Below, one piece after another: positions 1 through 7,768 of a DNA stretch of 64,000 nucleotides (position 1 is its first letter; the number at the start of each line of letters is the position of its first letter). A model generated the notes under the pieces. It saw only the letters and a list, made by a program, of their open reading frames with translations, ran no database searches and had not been told where the DNA came from. A program made the position numbers and the translations under genes. Location of the stretch: assembly GCA_022824925.1 (NCBI GenBank), contig JAJDYW010000004.1:50988-114987 (forward strand), given 5' to 3'. This DNA comes from Dehalococcoidia bacterium (lineage in GTDB: Bacteria > Chloroflexota > Dehalococcoidia > Tepidiformales > Tepidiformaceae).

Positions 1-2
1 CG

Positions 3-770
3 CTCGCCGTTGCGGTGGTGGCGCTGGCGGGCGCGGCGCTGGTGGCGTGCGGCTCGGAGCCGCTCGAGTCGCACCCGCCCATCTTCGCGGAGGCACCCTG
101 GACCGGCCCGGAACGGCTGCACTACAACCTGCTGGAGCGAGACGACCTCGAGGGCACCTGCGTGCTCGAGACGGCGCCCGAGATCGAGCCGGGCGTGACC
201 GAGGTTCGGAGGCTCTGCCAGGACGCCGAGGAGGGGCGCTACCGCGACAACGGGCGCGCCCGGGTCGATTCCACCACGCTGCGGCCGCTCTCGTCGCTGC
301 GGGTCGTGCTGGACCTCGTGGAGGGGAGCTCGCGGCAGTTCGCAACGACGTACCTGCCGGCGGAGGGGATCGTGCGTTTCGAGTCGAAGCAGTTCGACGG
401 AGACGCAGAGGAGCCGAGCGACTCGCTCGAGGCCCAGCGCGATCTTCCGGAAGCGAGCGCCAACCTGCCGGAGCCGGGCTGGTACGACGACGAGGAGCTG
501 CTGTGGCTGGTGCGGGGCATCCCCTTGCGGGAGGGGTTCGAGGGTTCGTTCACGAACGTCAATGCCTCCACCGGGCGGGTGTTCGGGGCGGACGTGGCGG
601 TGGAGGCGCGCGAGGAGGTCGAGGTTCCGGCGGGAACCTTCCAGACCTGGAAGATCCGGATCGAGACGAGCACGGTGACGCAGTTCATCTGGGTCGATCA
701 GGAGGCTCCGCACCGGTTGGTCAGGGCCCGGATCGAGCGTCTGACGTACGAGTTGACGGCGATCGAGTAG
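3..770 (+). CDS. Lipoprotein, DUF3108-like, 5' end outside window
   Basis: The reading frame is open from the first bases of the window, so the start codon lies upstream. The visible N-terminus is a hydrophobic stretch ending in the lipobox LVAC, which indicates export and lipid anchoring. The C-terminal part contains VPAGTFQTWKI followed by a strand-rich stretch, a pattern typical of DUF3108-like proteins of unknown function. The residue count from the first in-window GTG is 251. No partner gene is obvious: the next gene has its own promoter. The lipoprotein call is solid; the family call is tentative. Confidence 0.7.
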   Translation, partial: LAVAVVALAGAALVACGSEPLESHPPIFAEAPWTGPERLHYNLLERDDLEGTCVLETAPEIEPGVTEVRRLCQDAEEGRYRDNGRARVDSTTLRPLSSLRVVLDLVEGSSRQFATTYLPAEGIVRFESKQFDGDAEEPSDSLEAQRDLPEASANLPEPGWYDDEELLWLVRGIPLREGFEGSFTNVNASTGRVFGADVAVEAREEVEVPAGTFQTWKIRIETSTVTQFIWVDQEAPHRLVRARIERLTYELTAIE

Positions 771-845
771 GGGCGGGGCGGGATCGGGGAGCGGGGGCTC
801 GGCGGGTTCTCCCAGCAAGTCGCGAGTTTATGTCGCTCCTGAATC

Positions 846-873
846 TTGACACCCCCGCCCAGCCGCCTAGTAT
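846..873 (+). promoter_or_regulatory. Probable sigma-70 promoter of the regulator gene
   Basis: TTGACA at 846-851 and TAGTAT at 868-873 are separated by 16 bp. The implied transcript begins about 20-25 nt before the ATG at 902. This argues against the in-frame ATG codons at 830 and 872, which lie upstream of or inside the promoter. Confidence 0.6.
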
Positions 874-901
874 GCCGGGGCCACCCAGAACCGCGAGCCT
901 G

Positions 902-1576
902 ATGCCTGCTGTAGTCGCTGTTAGCCGAGACTCCCGGATGCGGGACGCCCTGGACACGTACCTCCGCGAACGCGGCTACGATGTCAGGACGTACCCGAAC
1001 TACGATGTCCTCATGGCGCAGGTCGATCCGGCGGATCCGGCGGCGCTGGTGGTGGATGTGCAGGGGGTGCCGCGGGGAGAGCCGGGTTCCCGCTTCACGC
1101 AGTTCAGCCAGTGGCTGGCGCGCACCTACCTCGACCAGGCCGCGCCCTCGATGGTGTACCTGCTGCGGAAGGGCTCGCGGCGTCCCCACTTTCACATGCC
1201 GGGGCCGGTGATCAAGAAGCCGTTCCCCCTGGAGATGCTGGGGGAGACGCTCCGGAGCCTGCTGGGCGACCCGTCCCGGGGTTCGTTGCCGCCCTTCGAG
1301 GTGGAGACGGACACGAACACGCTCAGGGGAACCAACGGCGCGGAGCACCTGACCAACATCGAGGCGAACCTGCTCGCCTACCTGATGGCGCATGAGGGCG
1401 AGATCCTGCATCCGCGCACGCTCCTGGCCGAAGTCTGGCAGTACCACGACGACGCCGGCGCGAACACGCTCGTGCGGGCGCACGTGAGCAACCTGCGCCG
1501 CAAGATGCGGGCGGTGCTCGGCAGCGACGAGCAGCTCGAGACGATCCGGGGCAAGGGCTACCGCTTCGTCGCCTGA
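902..1576 (+). CDS. OmpR-like response regulator with atypical receiver domain
   Basis: 224 residues: a receiver-like domain (about 1-120) and an OmpR/PhoB-type winged helix (about 130-224, with LVRAHVSNLRRKMR and the wing motif IRGKGYRFVA). It probably acts as a DNA-binding regulator. The receiver keeps an Asp at the phospho-acceptor position (LVVDVQG) and the KKPF lysine. The usual acidic pair near the N-terminus is reduced (VSRDSR) and the switch Thr/Ser is not evident (MVYLLRKG), so phosphorylation may be weak or absent. No histidine kinase gene is adjacent. The start was chosen from the promoter at 846-873; in-frame ATGs at 830 and 872 are less likely. Confidence 0.8.
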   Translation: MPAVVAVSRDSRMRDALDTYLRERGYDVRTYPNYDVLMAQVDPADPAALVVDVQGVPRGEPGSRFTQFSQWLARTYLDQAAPSMVYLLRKGSRRPHFHMPGPVIKKPFPLEMLGETLRSLLGDPSRGSLPPFEVETDTNTLRGTNGAEHLTNIEANLLAYLMAHEGEILHPRTLLAEVWQYHDDAGANTLVRAHVSNLRRKMRAVLGSDEQLETIRGKGYRFVA

Positions 1577-1601
1577 CGCAATCATGTAGCATGTCCATGT
1601 C

Positions 1602-3977
1602 ATGATCCTCCCCGCGCTCGCGGCTGCGTGGCTTGTGGGCTTCGCGGTGGTGGGGGTATGGGGAGGGCCCATCTGGTTGGCCGGGGCCTGGTTGGTGGCG
1701 GCGACCCCGGGGTTGTGGGCGGTGCGGGGACGCGGAGCGGCCCTGGTGGCGCTGGCGGCGGCGTTGCTGGCGGTGCTGGGGGCCTGGCGCTTCCAGGCGT
1801 GGGCGGATGAGCCCCTTCCCGACCTGGCGCACTCGCTCGGCGAGCGGGTGACGGTCGACGGGCGGATCGACTCCGAGCCCGACCCGGCACTGACTACCCT
1901 GCGTTACCACGTGCAGGCCGAACGGATCGAGGCAGGCGGATCGTGGCGGGAGACAGAGGGACGCGCCCTGATCACGGTGAGGAGCACCGTGGAACTGGCG
2001 TACGGGACACCGGTGCGTGTAACGGGCGAACTGGAGGCGCCCCCCGTGCTGGAGGCGTTCGACTACCGGGCCTTCCTCGCCCGGCGCGATGTGGTCGGGA
2101 CCATGACCTTCCCGCGCGTCGAGCAGACCGGCGAGGCGCCGGGGACGAGTCCCCGGGCGCTGGCCGCCGAGATGCGCCTGCGGCTCGAGGAGGCAATGCA
2201 GCGAGCCCTGCCGGAACCGGCGGCATCGCTGGGGTCGGGCATCGTGATGGGCCGCGACGCGACGATGCCGGCCGACCTGACGGAGGCGTTCCGGGAAACG
2301 GGGCTGGCGCACTTCGTGGCGGTGTCGGGATCGAACATCGCGCTGGTGACGGCGCTCGCGTTCCTCGTGTCCGTGCCGCTGGTTGGACGGAACTGGGCGA
2401 TCCTCCCCGCGGCCGCGTCGCTCACCCTGTACGTGTTCCTGGCGGGGGCGGAGGAGACGGTGGTGCGGGCGGGAATCATGGCCCTGATCGTGCTGGCGGG
2501 GTACTGGCTGGGGCGGCCGCGACGCGGCCTCGCCGCGCTCGCCGCCGCGGCCATCGCGATGACGGCGGCGCAGCCCCGGCTCGCGCTGGAGGCGGGGTTT
2601 CAGTTGAGTGTCGCCTCGACCGCCGGGCTCATCGTGTTCGGCCCGTGGATCCACTACGCGCTCGCCTGGGCGCTCCGCAAGCTACGCGCCGACGGCGCAG
2701 TCCCGAACGTCGTGCTGGAGGTGGCCTCGCTCTCGCTGGCGGCGTGGGTGGCGGCGCTGCCGATCATCTGGGTGACGTTCGGGCAGGTCTCGACCATCGG
2801 GCCGCTCGTGAACATCCCGACCGTGCCGGTCTTCGCGGTCGCGTTCTGGCTGAGCGGGGCAGCGGCGGTCGCGGGGGCGTTGTGGACGCCGGCGGGGTGG
2901 GCGATCGGGCTTGCGGCCTACTACCCGCTCGCCTTCATCATCTGGATGGCGGAGGCGGGGGCGAGCCTGCCGCGGGCGGCAGTCACGGTGCCGCGCTTCG
3001 GAGCGGAGGCGGCGTTGCTGGCGACGGTCGCGCTGGGAATGCTCGCGTGGCCGGCCTACCGCTACCTGGCCCCGCGCATCGCGCCGCCGGAGTCACCGGG
3101 CGCACCCGCCCGGGTGTTTCGAGCCGCGGTTCTGGCGGGCCTTGCGGGGGCGGCGGTCGCGGCCGTCGTCGCTGTCAGCGTCTGGCCCGCCGGTGGGCCG
3201 GGGGAGCTGCAGGTGACGGTGCTCGACGTGGGACAGGGGGACGCCATCCTCGTGACGACACCGAACGGGGAGCGGGTGCTGGTGGACGGGGGGCCGAGCG
3301 GCATCGTGCTGGCGCGGGAGCTGAGCGACGTCCTTCCCCACTGGGAGCGGGGCATCGCAGCGGCCGTGCTCACGCACCCCGATGCCGACCACGTCGGCGG
3401 GCTGCCGGCGCTGCTGGCACGCTACGACGTCGAGCGGGTGTACGACAGCGGCGCGATGCACGACACGGCCATCTTCGCGAGCTACGACGAAGCCGCCGCC
3501 GGGCGCCTGCCCTTGCGCCGGGGTGATTCGTTCGAGGTCGACGGCGTGCGCTTCGAGGCGCTGTGGCCGCCGCCGGGGGCGCTGGAGGGGCCGCGCAACG
3601 CCTCGTCGGTGGTGCTGCGGGTGACCTACGGGAAGGCGACGATCCTGCTCACGGGCGACATCGAGGAGACGGCGCAGGCGGCCCTGCTGGCGGCGGGCGG
3701 CATCGATGCGCACGTCCTGAAGGTTCCCCACCACGGGGCGAGCACGAACGCGGACGGTTTCCTCGGGAGAACGGGGGCGCTGGTCACGGTGATCTCGGCG
3801 GGGGAGGGGAACCGTTTCGGACACCCCACGGATGAGACGCTGGTGGACCTGGAGGGGCGGGCCGTGCTTCGCACGGACGTGCACGGTCGCGTGACGATCG
3901 TGAGCGACGGAACGAGCATCCGCGTGCGGGCGGAGCGGTGGCCGGAGCGCTTTGCGCCAGCCGAGGGGGAGGGGTAG
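1602..3977 (+). CDS. comEC: ComEC/Rec2 DNA-uptake channel protein
   Basis: 791 residues, a full-length ComEC. An N-terminal multi-pass region carries the competence domain (VAVSGSNIALVTAL), and a C-terminal periplasmic metallo-beta-lactamase domain begins near residue 535 (VLDVGQGDAILV, LTHPDADHVGG, VPHHGAST). In transforming bacteria this protein carries single-stranded DNA across the inner membrane. The beta-lactamase-like metal ligands look intact. The gene begins 25 nt after the regulator gene and could be co-transcribed with it. No comEA or pilin gene is in the window, so competence cannot be inferred from this gene alone. Confidence 0.93.
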   Translation: MILPALAAAWLVGFAVVGVWGGPIWLAGAWLVAATPGLWAVRGRGAALVALAAALLAVLGAWRFQAWADEPLPDLAHSLGERVTVDGRIDSEPDPALTTLRYHVQAERIEAGGSWRETEGRALITVRSTVELAYGTPVRVTGELEAPPVLEAFDYRAFLARRDVVGTMTFPRVEQTGEAPGTSPRALAAEMRLRLEEAMQRALPEPAASLGSGIVMGRDATMPADLTEAFRETGLAHFVAVSGSNIALVTALAFLVSVPLVGRNWAILPAAASLTLYVFLAGAEETVVRAGIMALIVLAGYWLGRPRRGLAALAAAAIAMTAAQPRLALEAGFQLSVASTAGLIVFGPWIHYALAWALRKLRADGAVPNVVLEVASLSLAAWVAALPIIWVTFGQVSTIGPLVNIPTVPVFAVAFWLSGAAAVAGALWTPAGWAIGLAAYYPLAFIIWMAEAGASLPRAAVTVPRFGAEAALLATVALGMLAWPAYRYLAPRIAPPESPGAPARVFRAAVLAGLAGAAVAAVVAVSVWPAGGPGELQVTVLDVGQGDAILVTTPNGERVLVDGGPSGIVLARELSDVLPHWERGIAAAVLTHPDADHVGGLPALLARYDVERVYDSGAMHDTAIFASYDEAAAGRLPLRRGDSFEVDGVRFEALWPPPGALEGPRNASSVVLRVTYGKATILLTGDIEETAQAALLAAGGIDAHVLKVPHHGASTNADGFLGRTGALVTVISAGEGNRFGHPTDETLVDLEGRAVLRTDVHGRVTIVSDGTSIRVRAERWPERFAPAEGEG

Positions 3978-4011
3978 CGTAGCGGAGCCCCACCCGGCAG
4001 CGAGGCGGCCC

Positions 4012-4743
4012 ATGCCAGCACGAGTCGACGGCCGCCAGGCCCACGAACTGCGCCCGGTCACGATCGAGACCGGCTACCAGGAATTCGCCGAGGGGAGCTG
4101 CCTCATCGCCTTCGGGAAGACGCGCGTGCTCTGCGCCGCGAGCGTGGCCGAGCGGCAGCCCGCGTGGCTGCGGAGCACGCAGAGCGGCTGGGTAACGGCG
4201 GAGTACTCGATGCTGCCACGGTCGACTTCGACGCGGACGCAGCGCGAGGTCGAGCGGGGGCGGCCAGGCGGGCGGACGCAGGAGATCCAGCGGCTGATCG
4301 GGCGATCGCTGCGGGCCGCCGTCGACCTGGACCTGCTGGGGCCGCGCACGATCACGGTCGACTGCGACGTGCTGCAGGCGGACGGCGGGACGCGCACGGC
4401 GGCAGTCACGGGCGGGTTCATCGCGCTGCGGCTGGCGGCGGAGAAGCTCGCGCTGGGGAACCTGATCGCGCCGGAGGCGATCACGACGCAGGTGGCGGCG
4501 GTGTCGGCCGGGATCGTCGCGGGGACGCCCGTGCTCGACCTCTGCTATGAAGAGGACTCAACGGCGGAGGTCGACTTCAACGTGGTGATGACGGGCGAGG
4601 ACGCTTTCGTGGAGGTCCAGGGCACGGCGGAGGGGAAGCCGTTCGATGGGGCGTCGCTGGACGCGCTCGTGGACCTGGCGCGGGGGGGAATCGCGGAGCT
4701 GTTCGAGCGGCAGCGCGAGGCGCTGCGGCTGGCTCAGACGTAG
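4012..4743 (+). CDS. rph: Ribonuclease PH
   Basis: 243 residues, the usual length for RNase PH, the phosphate-dependent 3'-5' exonuclease that trims tRNA 3' ends. Diagnostic stretches include SCLIAFGKTRVLCAASV near the N-terminus, the RNase PH core GGTRTAAVTGGFIAL, and VDFNVVMTGEDAFVEVQG in the second half. The ATG at 4012 is preceded by GAGGCGG and lies 34 nt after comEC. The 3' end overlaps the convergent HIT gene by 10 bp, so the two transcripts must overlap. Confidence 0.95.
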   Translation: MPARVDGRQAHELRPVTIETGYQEFAEGSCLIAFGKTRVLCAASVAERQPAWLRSTQSGWVTAEYSMLPRSTSTRTQREVERGRPGGRTQEIQRLIGRSLRAAVDLDLLGPRTITVDCDVLQADGGTRTAAVTGGFIALRLAAEKLALGNLIAPEAITTQVAAVSAGIVAGTPVLDLCYEEDSTAEVDFNVVMTGEDAFVEVQGTAEGKPFDGASLDALVDLARGGIAELFERQREALRLAQT

Positions 4744-5066
4744 GGCCCGAGGTGGGTCCCGCCGACGATGTGGAGGTGACCGTGCTCCTGGCTCTGCATG
4801 GCCTCGAAGCCGAAGTTGGAGAGCAGCCGGAAGCCGTCGGGGCAGGCCTCGGCGCCGATCTTCGCGGCAATGCGGCCGACGGACTCGATGCCGTCCTCCC
4901 AGAGCTCGGCCTGGGTCCGGTGCTCCTTGGTCATGGCGAGAAGCATGACGGGCACCCAGCGGAGGACGTTCTGGATGACGATGACCTCGTCGTCCTCGTA
5001 GATGACGTTGGCCGGCTCCTTGCCGGCGACGATGTTGCAGAAGACGCAGTACGGTGCGGTTTTCAT
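4734..5066 (-). CDS. HIT family nucleotide hydrolase/transferase
   Basis: 110 residues. The C-terminal histidine triad is EHGHLHIVGG, and an N-terminal CVFC pair resembles the zinc-binding motif of HinT-like proteins. Family members hydrolyse nucleoside phosphoramidates or transfer nucleotides; the substrate here is unknown. The protein is at the short end of the family but contains the complete fold. It is transcribed toward rph and overlaps its stop. Confidence 0.88.
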   Translation of the reverse strand: MKTAPYCVFCNIVAGKEPANVIYEDDEVIVIQNVLRWVPVMLLAMTKEHRTQAELWEDGIESVGRIAAKIGAEACPDGFRLLSNFGFEAMQSQEHGHLHIVGGTHLGPYV

Positions 5067-5181
5067 GGCGGGAATCCGATTCTACAGGTCGCCGGCGGGG
5101 CCACACCGGGGACGCCCGGAACTTGCAGGCCTGTGCGATACTTGTAGGCGGCAGCAGGAACACTCGCCGAGGAGGCCGCAG

Positions 5182-5430
5182 GTGGACGCGCTGGACCGGC
5201 AGATCGAAGCGTACGAAGGAATGCGCGAGTTCCTGGAGCGCGCCCACAGGGGAAAGTGGGTCGTGATCCACAACGAGGAACTTGCGGGAGCGTACGACTC
5301 CTTCGCCGCCGCCGCCGACGACGCAGTCCAGCGGTTCCAGCGCGGGCCGTATCTCATCCGGGAAGTGGGAGCCGTAACGACGGCCGTACTCCCGGCTTCC
5401 GTTCAGTTCAGGCCACAGCTTGAGGGTTAG
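5182..5430 (+). CDS. Small DUF5678-like protein
   Basis: 82 residues. Its core, KWVVIHNEELAGAYDSF followed by AVQRFQRGPYLIREVG, matches my recollection of the short DUF5678 family, of unknown function. No signal peptide or membrane segment is seen. The GTG at 5182 is chosen because GGAGG sits 6 nt upstream. The gene overlaps the next one by 11 bp, which suggests translational coupling with the retropepsin-like protease. Confidence 0.75.
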   Translation: MDALDRQIEAYEGMREFLERAHRGKWVVIHNEELAGAYDSFAAAADDAVQRFQRGPYLIREVGAVTTAVLPASVQFRPQLEG

Positions 5431-5875
5431 CTTCGGCGGACTTGCGGACGATGCCCTTGATCGCGTCACGAGCCTGCGGATAAGCGGCCCGTCCCTCCCG
5501 GTTCACATCGGCTTCGACCCTTCGTATCGGTACGACCCCCGTGTGCGGCCCCTCATGGGCGATGAGGAGTACTTCGCACTCGTCGACACGGGGGCGACGG
5601 AGAACTGCATCGACGAGGCGTTGGCCACGGCGCTCCGCCTCCCGATCATCGCTCGCGAAACATTCGCTGGAGCGGGAGGCCTGAGCGGAGCCGACATCTA
5701 CCTGGCCCAGCTTCACGTGCCAGCTACGAACTTCACCCTGTACGGGCGATTCCTGGGCGTCCAGCTGCTTGCGGGCAGACAACCCCACCTGGCGCTCCTC
5801 GGCCGGACGTTCCTGCAGGAGTACACGATGACGTACGAAGGTCGCACGGGCGTGGTGACTCTCAGCGACGAGTAG
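5420..5875 (+). CDS. Retropepsin-like aspartic protease
   Basis: 151 residues with a single aspartic-protease half. The catalytic motif is ALVDTGATENCID, and the family's second signature near the C-terminus is ALLGRTFLQEY. Such single-domain proteases act as homodimers, each subunit giving one catalytic Asp. The start is a TTG at 5420 that overlaps the preceding small gene; no better in-frame start precedes the conserved region. The substrate is unknown. The pairing suggests that the small upstream protein is a partner, substrate or regulator, which is inference. Confidence 0.78.
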   Translation: MRVSFGGLADDALDRVTSLRISGPSLPVHIGFDPSYRYDPRVRPLMGDEEYFALVDTGATENCIDEALATALRLPIIARETFAGAGGLSGADIYLAQLHVPATNFTLYGRFLGVQLLAGRQPHLALLGRTFLQEYTMTYEGRTGVVTLSDE

Positions 5876-5942
5876 CGCCACCAGCCCGTACCGCGCTCGA
5901 CCGGGTTGGCGAAGCTGGGAAACTAGGCGGGGAGGTTCGACG

Positions 5943-7217
5943 ATGCCGAGGCTGATGCCGATCCGGGGGCTGCGCTACACAACCGCTGCGGGGCGACTCG
6001 ACGAGCTGCTGGCGCCGCCGTTCGACGTGATCGGCGCGCGGGAGCGGGAGCGGCTGGCGGGGATGTCCCCGCACAACGCCGTGCGGCTGGAGATGGCGGA
6101 AAGCGGGGAGGAACGCTACGGGAGGGTGGCGGCAGAGCTTGAGCGGTGGACCGCGGAGGGCATCGTCGAGCGGGACGCGGAGCCGATGCTGTACGTGTAC
6201 GAGCAGGCGTTCGTGGAAGCGGGCATCGAGCTACGGCGGCGGGCGCTGATCTGCGGGGTGGAGTCGCAGCCGTGGGAGGCGGGGGCGGTGCTCCCGCACG
6301 AGTACACGATGTCGGCGCCGAAGGAAGACCGCCTGCGGCTCCTGCAGGCGACGGGCACGCAGTTCAGCCCCATCTTCATGCTCGCGCGCGACCGCTCCGG
6401 GCAGCTGGCGGGGCTGCTCGCGAGCACGGCGGAGGGCCTTGAGCCCGACGCCTCGGGCGAGACCGCCGACGGCGTCACGCACCGGCTCTGGGCGCTGCCC
6501 GCCGACCGCGCACGCCTGCGGCAACTGGCCCCCCTGCTCTCGGAGGCGTTCTATATCGCCGACGGGCACCACCGCTACGAGACGTCGCTGGCGTACCGGA
6601 CCTGGCTCGCCGACGAGGAGGGACCCCTGGCGAGCGACCACCCGGCGCGTTTCGCGATGGCGGGCGTCGTGCCGGTGGAGGACGAGGGGCTGGTGGTGCG
6701 GCCGCTGCACCGCTACGTCCCGCGGGAGGCGCCGGCGGACTGGCGGGAGCGACTGGGGGGCCTGTTCGAGATCGAGGAGGCGGCAGCGACGGTGGAGCCA
6801 GCGGCCCTCGAGGGCGTCCGCGCAGGCTCGCCGGACGCGATCGTGGCGGTCAACCTGGCGCCGGGGAGGATCCACCTGCTGCGGCCGAAGAGCGACGAGG
6901 CAGTGGCGAGCCTCGCCCCGGCGGGGGCGAGCTCGCGCTGGGTCTCGGCGGCGCCGATCCTGCTGCGTCTGGGGGTGCTGGACCCCCTCTGGGGCATCAG
7001 CGACGAGGAGCTGCGAGCGGGCGCGGTGACGTTCACGCACGAGGTGGGGGAGGTGCTCGAAGCGCTGCGGGGCGGAGGCGTGGGGTTCCTGCTGCAGCAC
7101 GTGCCGGCGAGCGAGGTGATCACGCTGGCGGACGGCGGTGAGCGCCTCCCGCAGAAGTCGACCTTCTACTACCCGAAGTTGGGGACGGGCCTGGTCTTCG
7201 CCCCGCTCTCGCCCTAG
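5943..7217 (+). CDS. DUF1015 family protein
   Basis: 424 residues matching the conserved DUF1015 family: an N-terminal PPFDVI-type motif (LAPPFDVIGARER), the central FYIADGHHRYETSLAYR and the C-terminal QKSTFYYPKLGTGLVF. The function is not established; the conserved DGHHR motif suggests an enzyme. The ATG at 5943 follows GCGGGGAGG at good spacing; a second in-frame ATG 12 nt downstream is less well placed. It is convergent with the acetyltransferase gene, and the two stops share the four bases CTAG at 7214-7217. Confidence 0.9.
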   Translation: MPRLMPIRGLRYTTAAGRLDELLAPPFDVIGARERERLAGMSPHNAVRLEMAESGEERYGRVAAELERWTAEGIVERDAEPMLYVYEQAFVEAGIELRRRALICGVESQPWEAGAVLPHEYTMSAPKEDRLRLLQATGTQFSPIFMLARDRSGQLAGLLASTAEGLEPDASGETADGVTHRLWALPADRARLRQLAPLLSEAFYIADGHHRYETSLAYRTWLADEEGPLASDHPARFAMAGVVPVEDEGLVVRPLHRYVPREAPADWRERLGGLFEIEEAAATVEPAALEGVRAGSPDAIVAVNLAPGRIHLLRPKSDEAVASLAPAGASSRWVSAAPILLRLGVLDPLWGISDEELRAGAVTFTHEVGEVLEALRGGGVGFLLQHVPASEVITLADGGERLPQKSTFYYPKLGTGLVFAPLSP

Positions 7218-7765
7218 TCAGAACCGATGCGCTTGGCCATGAGGATGTCAGGCTTGCCGGGGCCGTTGGCGTCGGGGATGACGCCGACGACGGAGAAGCC
7301 GCACGAGCGGTAGAACTCGTACGGGTGGCCGCCCGGGTTCTCGATGCTCGCCAAGTGCTCCAGGGGGTTGGGGTAGAGGTTGGAGTCGCTCAGCGAGGTG
7401 CGGCCGTCTTCATCGTCCGTGCCGAGATAGAGGGTCGTCGCACCTGCGGCGGCGACCTGCTGCTCGAGGTCGGCCACGAGCGCGCGGCCGACGCCCTCGC
7501 CCTGTCGGGCGGGGTCGACGGCGAGGGGGTGGAGCTCCCAGGCGTGGCCGTCGTACTCACGGATGCCGCCGACCCAGCCGAGGACGGCATCGCCCTCGCG
7601 GGCGATGCGGCTGATGCGGTCCTCGCCGAAGGACTCGCGCACCTCGGCCTCGGCACTGGCGAGGTCGGGCCAAGCGGGGCTGTGTCCGCGGAAGGCCTCC
7701 ACGACGATGCGGGCGGTCTGGGCGATGGCCGCCTCGTCGGCGGGGTCGAGGTCGGTGATCTCCAC
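7214..7765 (-). CDS. GNAT acetyltransferase, AAC(6')-like
   Basis: 183 residues. The acetyl-CoA binding motif is QGEGVGRALV. The C-terminal part, with YLGTDDEDGRTSLS, GGHPYEFYRSCGF and VIPDANGPGKPDI, resembles chromosomal aminoglycoside 6'-N-acetyltransferases and their relatives. The native substrate is unknown, and resistance cannot be claimed from sequence. It starts 3 nt after the serA stop, so it is almost certainly co-transcribed with serA. Confidence 0.87.
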   Translation of the reverse strand: MEITDLDPADEAAIAQTARIVVEAFRGHSPAWPDLASAEAEVRESFGEDRISRIAREGDAVLGWVGGIREYDGHAWELHPLAVDPARQGEGVGRALVADLEQQVAAAGATTLYLGTDDEDGRTSLSDSNLYPNPLEHLASIENPGGHPYEFYRSCGFSVVGVIPDANGPGKPDILMAKRIGSD

Positions 7766-7768
7766 GGC

